DNA of 51,560 bases. Origin: UBA11524 sp051883695 (GTDB taxonomy: Bacteria; Bacillota; Clostridia; Christensenellales; Aristaeellaceae). This document shows positions 1 through 7,340 of this stretch, piece after piece. Within the stretch, counting starts at the first letter, position 1, and every line of letters begins with the position of its first letter. The stretch spans positions 1 to 51,560 of the forward strand of contig JBJEUF010000081.1 of assembly GCA_051883695.1 (NCBI GenBank), written 5' to 3'. The notes beneath the pieces were generated by a model that was not told the DNA's origin, made no database searches, and saw nothing but the letters and a program-made list of their open reading frames with translations. The position numbers were made by a program, and so were the translations under genes.

Positions 1-306
1 GGCGTTCCATCGTCAGCCGCCCATCCGCCAGCGCCGCCTTCAGATAGCCGATATCAGAAGGAGATTGACAAGCTGAACCAGCAGCTTGCCGAGAACGAGG
101 CACGGCAGAAGAAAGCTGCGGATGACGCAAAGATTCTGCGCCGGAAGGTGCAGACCGCCCAGCGCAACATGCGCACCCACCTGATAATCGACAGGCCCGC
201 GACAGCAGAAGTTATTCGCTTGGAATTGTTGGAAAATAACGGTTTGGGGGATATGCTGTCGAAAACTGATAGAATGACGAGAAAAAAGGGTGCCCACACG
301 CTATGA
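1..306 (+). pseudogene. 3' remnant of a mobile-element small protein (DUF3847-like?)
   Basis: The frame is open from the first base of the window to a TGA at 304-306, with no start codon in its N-terminal part. From about base 55 it encodes a charged, coiled-coil-like stretch (YQKEIDKLNQQLAENEARQK), then RRKVQTAQRNMRTH. This resembles the small DUF3847-type proteins that accompany mobilisation genes in Clostridia; that assignment is from memory of the family's style and is not secure. The first ~50 bases are GC-rich, and on the opposite strand read like a different coding fragment, so a junction near base 53 is likely. It lies next to the 3' end of ssrA, a classic integration site. I read it as a truncated remnant of an integrated element, but it could be an intact gene starting outside the window. 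Confidence 0.4.
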
Positions 307-403
307 GCAACCCTTTTCTCAGGCTTCTGTGTCGAAGCCGAATGCCAGTACGAACAGCCGTCCGACCATCCTGATCGTGATATTGGTTCGTATAAGCATC
401 GTG

Positions 404-751
404 TGGTGGAGCTGAGGGGAGTCGAACCCCTGTCCGAAAGCTCGCAAGCAGAACCTTCTCCGAGCGCAGTCTGTGGTTCGGATTTCCCGCGCGCCTACGC
501 CCACAGACAAGAGTAGGCGCGCGGTAGCTTCATGTTACGGACGCATGGCAAAGCTTGGATGCGCTCGTTCCCCGTGCTTTTTTACGTTGGTTCCAGTCAC
601 ACGGGCGGGCTGGGCCAACGTCACGGCCAATTAGGCCGCGAAAGCGTAATTGTTATTGTCAGTTACTTTTTTTCCCTGTTTTAACGTGGTTCAGGGTCCA
701 CGGCTCGCTTATCCTGCCCCCGACAACTCCCGTCGAAACCGGATCAGCCCC
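404..751 (-). ncRNA. ssrA: Transfer-messenger RNA (tmRNA)
   Basis: On the minus strand the RNA begins GGGGCTGATCCGGTTTCGAC and ends in a tRNA-like T-arm (GGTTCGACTCCCCTC) and an encoded CCA at 406-404. Its length of about 348 nt is typical. The tag reading frame lies at 663-631 (complement) and encodes TDNNNYAFAA followed by TAA, giving a tag of A-TDNNNYAFAA. With SmpB it rescues stalled ribosomes and marks the products for ClpXP and Lon, which are encoded at the other end of this window. smpB lies immediately upstream on the same strand, so co-transcription is plausible. Identification is secure; the exact 5' end is inferred from the family. Confidence 0.97.
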
Positions 752-808
752 AGATTGCGGCATGGCCGCACACTGACAATCTACGCCCGGCGGCATCGTG
801 AAATGCCG

Positions 809-1276
809 TCATTTGTTGTGCTGGCGGATCGCGCGGCGAATCTCCTTGTCCGCGTCGCGCCTGGCGGCGGCGTCGCGCTTGTCATGCTCCGCCTTGCCCT
901 TGCACAGGCCCAGCAGCAGCTTCACGCGGCCGTCCTTCAGGTAGAGCTCCAGCGGAATCAGCGTGTAGCCCTGCCGGGCCACCAGTCCGTCCAGCTTGCG
1001 GATCTCCGCCTTGTGCATCAGCAGCTTCTTGGGGCGCATGGGATCGCGGTTGAAGATGTTGCCCTGCTCGTAGGGACTGATGTGCATTCCCTCCGCCCAA
1101 ATCTCTCCGTTCGCAATCCTCGCCCAGGATTCCTTGAGGTTCACCCGGCCCTGCCGGATGCTCTTGACCTCCGTGCCGAAAAGCGCCACACCGCACTCAT
1201 ACTTCTCATCGACGAAGTAATCATGCCATGCCTTGCGATTCTGTGCCACGGATTTGACACCCTTCTGATGCGGCAC
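809..1276 (-). CDS. smpB: SsrA-binding protein SmpB
   Basis: The 155-residue protein matches the usual SmpB length. It carries the family hallmarks: an N-terminal NRKAWHDYF, GTEVKSIRQGRVNLKESWARI in the beta-barrel, then HISPYEQGN and a basic tail ending KEIRRAIRQHNK. SmpB binds the tRNA-like part of tmRNA and brings it to stalled ribosomes. I chose the GTG at 1276-1274 because GGGGAGG lies seven bases upstream; the longer in-frame ATG at 1336 would add 20 unconserved residues and has no clear ribosome binding site. ssrA lies 57 bases downstream on the same strand. Transcription probably starts from the divergent promoter described at 1360-1388. Confidence 0.96.
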   Translation of the reverse strand: MPHQKGVKSVAQNRKAWHDYFVDEKYECGVALFGTEVKSIRQGRVNLKESWARIANGEIWAEGMHISPYEQGNIFNRDPMRPKKLLMHKAEIRKLDGLVARQGYTLIPLELYLKDGRVKLLLGLCKGKAEHDKRDAAARRDADKEIRRAIRQHNK

Positions 1277-1359
1277 TTCCTCGCCTCCCCTCGCGCGCGG
1301 CCCGCGGGATTCCCCGTCGGCTCCGCAGCGCGCCATGCCTGCACTTTTGCGGTATCTGC

Positions 1360-1388
1360 ATTATAGCACATTCGATTTCACATTGCAA
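1360..1388 (-). promoter_or_regulatory. smpB promoter sharing its -35 with proA
   Basis: Read on the minus strand: -35 TTGCAA (1388-1383), 17-base spacer, -10 TATAAT (1365-1360). The -35 hexamer is self-complementary and is the same six bases used by the opposite promoter. Confidence 0.8.
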
Positions 1389-1411
1389 GTCCCCACGTTT
1401 CATGCTATAAT
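1383..1411 (+). promoter_or_regulatory. proA operon promoter
   Basis: -35 TTGCAA (1383-1388), 17-base spacer, -10 TATAAT (1406-1411). The start codon of proA lies 36 bases downstream, after an ACAGGAGG ribosome binding site at about 1431-1438. Confidence 0.85.
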
Positions 1412-1446
1412 CCATATTGAGATATGATACACAGGAGGCTATACGG

Positions 1447-2745
1447 ATGTCTGACCTTCATCAGATGGCGAATGCAAGCCGCCGGGCCGCATGGGCGCTT
1501 GCCGCCGCCGATCCTGATACACGCAACGCCGCGCTGCTGTCCATGGCCCGGGTGCTGCAGGAGCGGCGCGCAGAAATCTTCGCGGCGAACGAAGCCGACC
1601 TGCAGGAGGCTTCCGCCGAATCCCTTGCCGCTCCCCTGCTGAACCGGCTGAAGTTCCGCGAGGAGAAGCTCGCCGCCGTCACCGCCGGTCTGGAAGCGCT
1701 CTCGGGACTTGCCGATCCCATCGGGAAAACGACCTACGCCTGCGAGCTGACCGAGGGGCTGCGGCTCTATCGCGTCACCTGCCCGATCGGCGTGATCGGC
1801 GTGATCTTCGAGAGCCGTCCCGACGCGCTGGTGCAGATCGCTTCCCTGGCGCTCAAAAGCGGCAACGCCGTGCTCCTCAAGGGCGGACGCGAAGCCCTGC
1901 GCACCAACGCCGCGCTGTGCTCCTGCCTGCGTCAGGCGGCGGAGGAAGCCGGTCTGCCCGCCGATTTCGCCCAGCTGCTGACCACCCGTGAGGACGTGGC
2001 GGCGATGCTGAAGGAGGATGAGCTGATCGACCTCATCATCCCGCGCGGCTCCAATGCCTTTGTCCGCTACATCATGGACAACAGCCGCATTCCCGTTCTG
2101 GGCCATGCCGACGGCATCTGCCATGTGTATGTGGACAGAGCCGCCGACATCGACATGGCCGTGTCCATCGCCGTGGACAGCAAGGCGCAGAACGTCGCCG
2201 TGTGCAACGCCATGGAAACGCTGCTGGTGCACCGCGACATCGCCGCGGCCTATCTGCCCAGGCTCCTGCCCGCCATGCAGGCGAAGAACGTCCGTCTGCT
2301 GGGCGACGAAGCCGTACAGGCCATCATCCCCGTGGACGCCGCCACCGAGGCCGACTGGGCGACCGAGTATCTGGACTACACGCTTTCCATCCGCATCGTC
2401 GACAGCCTGGACGCGGCGATTGCGCACATCAACCGTTACGGCTCCGGGCATACGGACTGCATCGTGACCGCCGACGAAGCCGCCGCGCAGGCCTTCATGA
2501 CCCGGGTGGATTCCGCCGGCGTGTACCACAACGTCTCGACCCGCTTTGCCGATGGCTTCGTCTACGGCTTCGGCGCGGAGGTCGGCATCGCCACCGGAAA
2601 GATTCACGCCCGGGGCCCCATGGGGCTGGAGGGCCTGACGACCTACAAATACAAGCTGCTCGGCTCCGGTCAGCTGATGGCGGAGATGAAGTCCGGCGCC
2701 CGTTCCTACACCCACCGTATGCTTGACGAGGAGTGTCCGCTGTGA
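1447..2745 (+). CDS. proA: Glutamate-5-semialdehyde dehydrogenase (gamma-glutamyl phosphate reductase)
   Basis: This NADPH-dependent enzyme makes glutamate 5-semialdehyde in proline synthesis. The aldehyde-dehydrogenase fold is clear: GVIGVIFESRPDALVQI in the cofactor region, LIIPRGSNAFVRYI, and NVAVCNAMETLLVH carrying the catalytic cysteine. The C-terminal block includes ARGPMGLEGLTTYKY. At 432 residues from ATG 1447 it has normal length; this start is preceded by AGGAGG, unlike the GTG ten codons upstream. proB is not in the window. It is the first gene of a six-gene plus-strand unit, and the next gene overlaps its stop codon. Confidence 0.97.
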   Translation: MSDLHQMANASRRAAWALAAADPDTRNAALLSMARVLQERRAEIFAANEADLQEASAESLAAPLLNRLKFREEKLAAVTAGLEALSGLADPIGKTTYACELTEGLRLYRVTCPIGVIGVIFESRPDALVQIASLALKSGNAVLLKGGREALRTNAALCSCLRQAAEEAGLPADFAQLLTTREDVAAMLKEDELIDLIIPRGSNAFVRYIMDNSRIPVLGHADGICHVYVDRAADIDMAVSIAVDSKAQNVAVCNAMETLLVHRDIAAAYLPRLLPAMQAKNVRLLGDEAVQAIIPVDAATEADWATEYLDYTLSIRIVDSLDAAIAHINRYGSGHTDCIVTADEAAAQAFMTRVDSAGVYHNVSTRFADGFVYGFGAEVGIATGKIHARGPMGLEGLTTYKYKLLGSGQLMAEMKSGARSYTHRMLDEECPL

Positions 2746-3401
2746 GCACGCCCACCGCATTCGCCTTCTTCGACTTTGACGATACGCTCTGCGAGGGCGA
2801 CTCCATCCTTCCCTATCTGCTCTACTGCATCCGGCGCGGCCTTGCGCCCAAACGCCAGCTCCTCCGGGCGGCTGCGGCGTTCCTCCGGTGGAAGCTGAAG
2901 CCGGATACAGGCCGCGCCGCCAAGGAAACCACCCTGTCCTACATCGCCGGGCGCACCGTGGACGACATGGATCGTATCGCCCGGGGGTTCTTCGGGGAGG
3001 TGCAGCAGCTGCGCTTCTTTGAGGAGGGCGCGGCGGAGCTTCTGCGGCTGCGCGAGCAGGGCGTGATTCCCGTGATCGTCAGCGCTTCCCCGGATGTGTA
3101 CATGCGCGTGCTGCCGGAGTTCCTGCCGGCGGCCCATGTGCTCTCGACGGTCTGCGAGGTGCGGGACGGACGCTACACCGGCAAGGTCGGCCCCAACTGC
3201 AAGGGAGAGGAAAAGGTGCGCCGCATTCAGCAATGGCTGGACGAGCAGGGACTTGCCATCGACCGGGAGCGCTCCTCCGGCTACGGCGACTCCCCCTCCG
3301 ACGCGCCGATGCTCCTGCTGAGCGCCGCGCCCACCCTTGTGAATCCCAGGCGGAAGCTGAAAGCCCGTATCCCGGACGGACGCATCGTCCGCTGGCGGTA
3401 A
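2742..3401 (+). CDS. HAD-IB family phosphatase (SerB-like)
   Basis: A 219-residue cytoplasmic hydrolase with the four HAD motifs: FFDFDDTLCEGDS (nucleophile Asp near the N-terminus), IVSAS (motif II), a lysine in the GPNCKGEEK stretch, and GYGDSPSDAPML (metal-binding acidic motif). The pattern fits the HAD-IB subfamily, which acts on small phosphomonoesters such as phosphoserine; the substrate is unknown. I chose GTG 2742, which overlaps the proA stop as GTGA and has GAGGAG eight bases upstream. GTG 2733 is the alternative. The overlap suggests translational coupling to proA. Confidence 0.85.
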   Translation: MSTPTAFAFFDFDDTLCEGDSILPYLLYCIRRGLAPKRQLLRAAAAFLRWKLKPDTGRAAKETTLSYIAGRTVDDMDRIARGFFGEVQQLRFFEEGAAELLRLREQGVIPVIVSASPDVYMRVLPEFLPAAHVLSTVCEVRDGRYTGKVGPNCKGEEKVRRIQQWLDEQGLAIDRERSSGYGDSPSDAPMLLLSAAPTLVNPRRKLKARIPDGRIVRWR

Positions 3402-3425
3402 CCCCACTGCAAAGGAGGCCTGTTC

Positions 3426-3989
3426 ATGCTGCTCGTGCGCCGTCTGAACACCGATGAGGTCGGCCTGATCCGTCCCTTTTCCGACAGGACGCTGGTGAGC
3501 GAGGAAGCCTGCCTGCGCATCAGCCGCCTCGGCTTCCAGCTGGACTACGCGCCGCTGCCCAGGGCGGAATGGCGCACCTTCCTGCCGGTGGACTACGCCG
3601 ATCCCCTCATCATCACGCAGGACGAGGGCAGCGCCTTTTATGCCGCCTTTGAGGGCGAAACCTACATCGGCGGCGCGGCGGTCACGACGCTGCCCAGCGG
3701 CTGGGCGGATGTGCTCGACCTGCGTGTTGACCCGGCTTACCGCCATCAGGGCGCCGGACGGATGCTGCTGGACAAATGCAGCCACTTTGCCCGCAAGCGC
3801 GATCTCCACGGCCTGCGCATCGCCTGCACGGACACGAACCCCGCCCTGTGCCAGTTCTGCGAGCATGTGGGCTTCACCCTTGCCGGGCTGGACCGCATGG
3901 CCCTCTCCCGCACCCCGGAGGAACGCCTGAAGCCCGTTTCCCACCGCGTCAGCCTCCTGTTTTTCTACCGCACAATTTCAGAAAGGTGA
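3426..3989 (+). CDS. GNAT family N-acetyltransferase
   Basis: A 187-residue protein with a C-terminal GNAT domain. Motif A is visible as LRVDPAYRHQGAGRMLLDKC (acetyl-CoA pyrophosphate loop R-x-x-G-x-G), followed by a GLRIACTDTNPALCQFCEHVGF segment typical of the last strands. The N-terminal ~70 residues are not recognised. ATG 3426 has a strong AAAGGAGG site. The acceptor substrate cannot be told from the sequence. It sits inside the proA-NUDIX run, 24 bases after the HAD gene and 11 bases before the pseudouridine synthase. Confidence 0.8.
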   Translation: MLLVRRLNTDEVGLIRPFSDRTLVSEEACLRISRLGFQLDYAPLPRAEWRTFLPVDYADPLIITQDEGSAFYAAFEGETYIGGAAVTTLPSGWADVLDLRVDPAYRHQGAGRMLLDKCSHFARKRDLHGLRIACTDTNPALCQFCEHVGFTLAGLDRMALSRTPEERLKPVSHRVSLLFFYRTISER

Positions 3990-4000
3990 ATTGCAATATC

Positions 4001-4714
4001 ATGATGCGACTGCAGAAGTATCTCGCGCTCTCCGGCGTGGCCTCCCGCCGCACCTCCGAAAGGATGATCGCCGATGGCCGCGTGGCTGTGAACGGGAAGG
4101 TCATCACCGAAATGGGCGTCCAGGTGGACGAGACCCGCGACAGGGTGACCGTGGACGGCGCGCTGTGCCATCTGGAGGAGGAGAAGCACTACCTGGCCTA
4201 CAACAAGCCCATGGGCGAGGTCACCACCGTCAGCGACCCCGAGGGCCGCGCCACGGTCATGGACAAGTTCCGCGATTATCCCGTGCGGCTCTATCCCGTG
4301 GGACGGCTGGACTACGACAGCGAGGGCCTGCTCCTGCTGACCAACGACGGTCAGCTGATGAACGAGCTGCTCCATCCCTCCCGCGAGGTAGACAAGGAGT
4401 ACCGCGTGAAGGTCTCCAACCGCGTGTCCGAGGAGGACATCCGCCGTCTGCGCGCGGGCGTGAAGCTCGACGACGGCCGCATGACCTCCCCCGCTCAGGT
4501 GCGCCTCATCCGCTATGAGGCGTTCTCAACCATCCTGCTCATCACCATCCACGAGGGCCGGAACCGGCAGGTGCGCCGGATGATTTCCGCCATCGGGCAC
4601 GATGTGGTGAGCCTGCGCCGCACGGGCTTTGCCTCCATCAAGCTGCACGACCTGCCGCTGGGGCAGTGGCGCCGCCTGACCGATGCAGAAGTCCGCAGGC
4701 TGAAAGGACGCTGA
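4001..4714 (+). CDS. rluB: RsuA/RluB-family pseudouridine synthase
   Basis: The 237-residue protein starts with an S4 RNA-binding domain (MRLQKYLALSGVASRRTSER and DGRVAVNGKVI). A pseudouridine synthase core follows, with the catalytic aspartate in PVGRLDYDSEGLLLLTNDG and the HEGRNRQVRRM motif near the end. RluB and RsuA enzymes convert a single uridine in 23S or 16S rRNA; RluB is the commoner member in Clostridia, but the target base cannot be proven here. Two adjacent ATG codons (4001, 4004) follow AAAGGTG. Only two bases separate it from mnmM, so the two RNA-modification genes are probably co-translated. Confidence 0.9.
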   Translation: MMRLQKYLALSGVASRRTSERMIADGRVAVNGKVITEMGVQVDETRDRVTVDGALCHLEEEKHYLAYNKPMGEVTTVSDPEGRATVMDKFRDYPVRLYPVGRLDYDSEGLLLLTNDGQLMNELLHPSREVDKEYRVKVSNRVSEEDIRRLRAGVKLDDGRMTSPAQVRLIRYEAFSTILLITIHEGRNRQVRRMISAIGHDVVSLRRTGFASIKLHDLPLGQWRRLTDAEVRRLKGR

Positions 4715-4716
4715 GC

Positions 4717-5283
4717 ATGGCCTATCTTCTCAGGAGCGCCCGCTGGATTGCCTCGGACGTGCTCCATCAGGTTGTCCGCGAGGGAGACACGGTCATCGAC
4801 GCGACCCTCGGCAACGGGTATGATACGCTGATGCTGGCGGAGCTGGTGGGCGACCGGGGCCACGTGATCGGCTTTGACATCCAGCCCGACGCGGTGGAGC
4901 GGACTGCCGCCCGACTGCGGGAAGCCGGGCTTCTGGGCCGCTGCGAGCTGTACGCCGAAGGGCACCAGCACATATCGGAGCGCGTGCATCAGCCCGTGCG
5001 CGCGGCGGTGTTCAACCTCGGCTGGCTGCCGGGCGGGGACAAGACCGTCACCACCCTGTGGGAGACGACGCAAACCGCCATCTCCGCCGCGCTGTCGCTG
5101 CTGGAGAAGGACGGCGTGTGCACCGTCTGCGCCTATCCCGGGCACGCGGAGGGCGACCGCGAGCGCTTCGCCCTGACGGACTGGCTGTCCACCCTGCGCC
5201 CGCAGGCCTTCAACGTCCTCCACCACCGCTTCCTCAACGCCGGGCCCGGCGCGCCGGAATGCTTTGTGATTCAGAAACAATGA
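4717..5283 (+). CDS. mnmM: tRNA methyltransferase MnmM (YtqB family)
   Basis: A 188-residue class I SAM-dependent methyltransferase. The SAM-binding loop is DATLGNGYDTLMLAEL, followed by GFDIQPDAV (acidic residue for the ribose). The family hallmark NLGWLPGGDK is present in the middle. This is the former 'rRNA methylase YtqB' family, now assigned to the last step of mnm5U34 formation in tRNA in Gram-positive bacteria (established for homologues; inferred here). ATG 4717 follows AAAGGA. It sits two bases after the pseudouridine synthase and 11 bases before the NUDIX gene. Confidence 0.88.
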   Translation: MAYLLRSARWIASDVLHQVVREGDTVIDATLGNGYDTLMLAELVGDRGHVIGFDIQPDAVERTAARLREAGLLGRCELYAEGHQHISERVHQPVRAAVFNLGWLPGGDKTVTTLWETTQTAISAALSLLEKDGVCTVCAYPGHAEGDRERFALTDWLSTLRPQAFNVLHHRFLNAGPGAPECFVIQKQ

Positions 5284-5294
5284 GGTGATATCCC

Positions 5295-5750
5295 ATGGGA
5301 CGCGCACATCCCGTTGAGCTGACCAATATGTGTATGCTGCGCCGCGCGGACGGCTGCGTGCTGGTACAGGACCGCCGCGATCCGAACTGGGGCGGCCTGA
5401 CCTTCCCCGGCGGCCACGTGGAGCCGGGCGAATCGATGGTGGACAGCGTGATCCGCGAAATGCGGGAGGAAACCGGGCTGACCATCCTCCATCCCCGGCT
5501 GATCGGCACCAAAAGCTGGATGCAGCGGGACGGCAGCCGCTATCTGGTGCTGCTCTACACCGCCGACGCCTACGAGGGCGAATTGCGTTCCTCCGAGGAG
5601 GGCGACGTGCGCTGGATGCGCCCGGAGGAAATGCGCGCCGGGAAAATGGTGGATGGCATGGAGCTGTATCTGGATGTGTATCTGGGCCATGAGCACTGCG
5701 AAATCTGGTACGAGCCGCAGGAGGATGGCTGGAAGGCCATGCTCAGGTGA
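5295..5750 (+). CDS. NUDIX hydrolase
   Basis: A 151-residue protein with a complete NUDIX box: GGHVEPGESMVDSVI then REMREETGL, which satisfies G-x5-E-x7-R-E-U-x-E-E-x-G-U. The N-terminus (MCMLRRADGCVLVQDR) and length fit the MutT/8-oxo-dGTP-like group, but the nucleotide substrate is not predictable. It is the last gene of the proA run. No obvious terminator follows it before the consensus promoter at 5784. Confidence 0.9.
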   Translation: MGRAHPVELTNMCMLRRADGCVLVQDRRDPNWGGLTFPGGHVEPGESMVDSVIREMREETGLTILHPRLIGTKSWMQRDGSRYLVLLYTADAYEGELRSSEEGDVRWMRPEEMRAGKMVDGMELYLDVYLGHEHCEIWYEPQEDGWKAMLR

Positions 5751-5783
5751 AACGGCATGATGGCTTGCATACGAAATCGGTCG

Positions 5784-5812
5784 TTGACAGGTTACGTTGA
5801 ATCGTATATAAT
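5784..5812 (+). promoter_or_regulatory. Consensus promoter of the RiPP cluster
   Basis: TTGACA (5784-5789), 17-base spacer, TATAAT (5807-5812): a perfect match to the sigma-A consensus. It drives the radical SAM gene at 5901. Confidence 0.9.
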
Positions 5813-5813
5813 G

Positions 5814-5895
5814 TAAGCGGCTTCCAATGCTGCTCGGGCGTGAGGGAGGAAGCAAAGCCGACCACCAAAAGTAGCTGAACGGTCTGCGAGGTGAT
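5814..5895 (+). promoter_or_regulatory. Possibly structured 5' leader of the RiPP cluster
   Basis: About 80 bases lie between the predicted transcription start (about 5819) and the ribosome binding site. GCTTCC near the start pairs with GGAAGC about 22 bases later, and GCCGACC pairs with GGTCTGC with one mismatch, giving two consecutive stem-loops. The string GCAAAGCC recalls the c-di-GMP-I riboswitch core, but the other conserved elements are missing, so I do not call a riboswitch. Confidence 0.35.
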
Positions 5896-5900
5896 GAGAC

Positions 5901-7088
5901 GTGGCGGAAGTGGTTGAGGTCAATTCGCTGGCAGAGGTGCTGGCGGATTTAGAGAGACGGGGCATACCGGAAGCACAGCGGATTTACCCCATCAACGACT
6001 ATTTGTCCCTGAAGGCGCGGCTTCATAATGTTCCTGCCAACGGAGGCTTTGAGCTGACGCCGTTTTGCAATCTGGACTGCAAAATGTGCTATGTCCATCT
6101 CCGGCCCGACCAGTTTGAACCAGGGCAGCGCCTGTTGACGGTGGATGAGTGGAAGCACATCATAGATCAGGCAGTGGATGCCGGAATGATCTCAGCTGAT
6201 CTAACCGGAGGCGAGTGCCTGACCTATCCGGGATTCCGGGAAGTATACCTGTACCTGCTGTCAAAAGGCGTTCGCACGTGCATACTCACGAATGGACGTT
6301 TGCTGACAGAAGAGATGGTTGCGTTTCTGTCAGAGAACCCACCTTCTTCCATACAGGTTACCATATATGGCAGTAGTGAAGAAGCATATGAAAAGGTGTG
6401 TGGTCATCGGGCGTTTCAGGAGGTCATTGATGGTATAAAGCGCCTGAAAAAAGCAGCGTTGAGGTTTCAGTGCACCATTACCCCAAGTCGCTTCATGCAG
6501 GAAGATGCCGACTCGCTTTTTGAGCTTCTGCGATCAATGAATGTTACATACTACCTTGGAGGAGCTACCCTTCCTGCGCGAGCAGAAACCGAAAGAGAAA
6601 TGGACGACTATAGCGTAGAAATGAATGCTTACATGTCCATGTATGCGAAAGAAAAGGAATACAGAGCCGTTTTAGAACATGATAACAATAATATAGAGGC
6701 AAAGGAAGTACCTCGATACATGCCACCAAGCCTACTCAGGTTACGTGGACTTCAATGTAGTAGCGGACACGCCTGTTTCCATGTCAACTGGAAAGGCGAA
6801 ATGTGTCCATGCATAGCTTTTTCGCATACAGTACACTATTCGATTCCGAAGGGAGGCTTTCTTGAGACTTGGAAGCAGATTGTGAAAACCATGGACACCT
6901 ATCGGGAACCCATAGAATGCCGCGAATGCAAACTAAGAAGAGAATGTAATTCCTGCCCAGGTGAAAAAGCCATGTGTGGCTTGGATGGGATACTGAATAA
7001 AGCCGTCTGCTTGCGCCTAAAACTTGATATAGAACGAATGCAAACAGATTCTAAGACAATTGTCGATTGCAACAAGGATTTAAAATGA
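5901..7088 (+). CDS. Radical SAM/SPASM peptide maturase
   Basis: A 395-residue radical SAM enzyme. The [4Fe-4S]/SAM motif is CNLDCKMC (Cys56, Cys60, Cys63), and the SAM-binding TGGECL follows at 102-107. The C-terminal third is a cysteine-rich SPASM domain (Cys286, 292, 302, 304, 340, 343, 349, 352, 359, 370) that would hold auxiliary clusters. Such enzymes install carbon-sulfur or carbon-carbon crosslinks on precursor peptides. The next ORF is a short Cys-containing peptide with a leader-like N-terminus, which supports that role. GTG 5901 follows GAGGTGATGAGAC. Base composition falls well below the neighbours from about 6180 onward, which suggests transfer. The particular crosslink (sactipeptide or ranthipeptide) is inference. 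Confidence 0.88.
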   Translation: MAEVVEVNSLAEVLADLERRGIPEAQRIYPINDYLSLKARLHNVPANGGFELTPFCNLDCKMCYVHLRPDQFEPGQRLLTVDEWKHIIDQAVDAGMISADLTGGECLTYPGFREVYLYLLSKGVRTCILTNGRLLTEEMVAFLSENPPSSIQVTIYGSSEEAYEKVCGHRAFQEVIDGIKRLKKAALRFQCTITPSRFMQEDADSLFELLRSMNVTYYLGGATLPARAETEREMDDYSVEMNAYMSMYAKEKEYRAVLEHDNNNIEAKEVPRYMPPSLLRLRGLQCSSGHACFHVNWKGEMCPCIAFSHTVHYSIPKGGFLETWKQIVKTMDTYREPIECRECKLRRECNSCPGEKAMCGLDGILNKAVCLRLKLDIERMQTDSKTIVDCNKDLK

Positions 7089-7107
7089 TGCAATAAGGAG
7101 GATTCCC

Positions 7108-7329
7108 ATAAAAAAGTCTTACGGAACGCCATATGTAAAAAAGGTTAATTTCACCTACGAAGATCAGGTTGTGGTTGCCTCTGGATATCATGCTGGTGGT
7201 ATATCAAATAGAGATGATACAGGAGCTTGCCAGTTTTGGGGTGCTTGCAATGTGTACTGGAATGTACAAACAGTTTCAACTTTCAGCTTAACCGACTGCA
7301 AGACAGATGATTTCCCGACTGGCGGTTAA
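7108..7329 (+). CDS. RiPP precursor peptide, apparent ATA start
   Basis: AAGGAGG at 7095-7101 is followed, after six bases, by ATA AAA AAG and 73 codons up to TAA. No ATG, GTG, TTG or CTG occurs in this frame between the preceding in-frame stop (7081) and 7108. The N-terminus is leader-like: basic KKSYGTPYVKKVNF, acidic YEDQ, then VVVASG. The core contains three cysteines (41, 47, 64), aromatic residues around CQFWGAC and NVYWN, and a C-terminal TGG. It lies 19 bases after the maturase and 11 before the kinase-like gene. Similar leaders occur in small Clostridial peptides beside radical SAM genes; I cannot assign a named class. Either AUA is used as the start, or an ATG has mutated and the gene is silenced. 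Confidence 0.75.
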   Translation: MKKSYGTPYVKKVNFTYEDQVVVASGYHAGGISNRDDTGACQFWGACNVYWNVQTVSTFSLTDCKTDDFPTGG

Positions 7330-7340
7330 GATACACCAAG

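Noticed and set aside
319..399. 26-codon minus-strand ORF starting just beyond the ssrA 3' end
   Set aside because: It has no ribosome binding site and no recognisable product; it probably reflects the scar region.
5835..5880. c-di-GMP-I riboswitch in the RiPP leader
   Set aside because: Only GCAAAGCC and a following stem resemble the class; the GGCAAACC block and the tetraloop receptor are missing.
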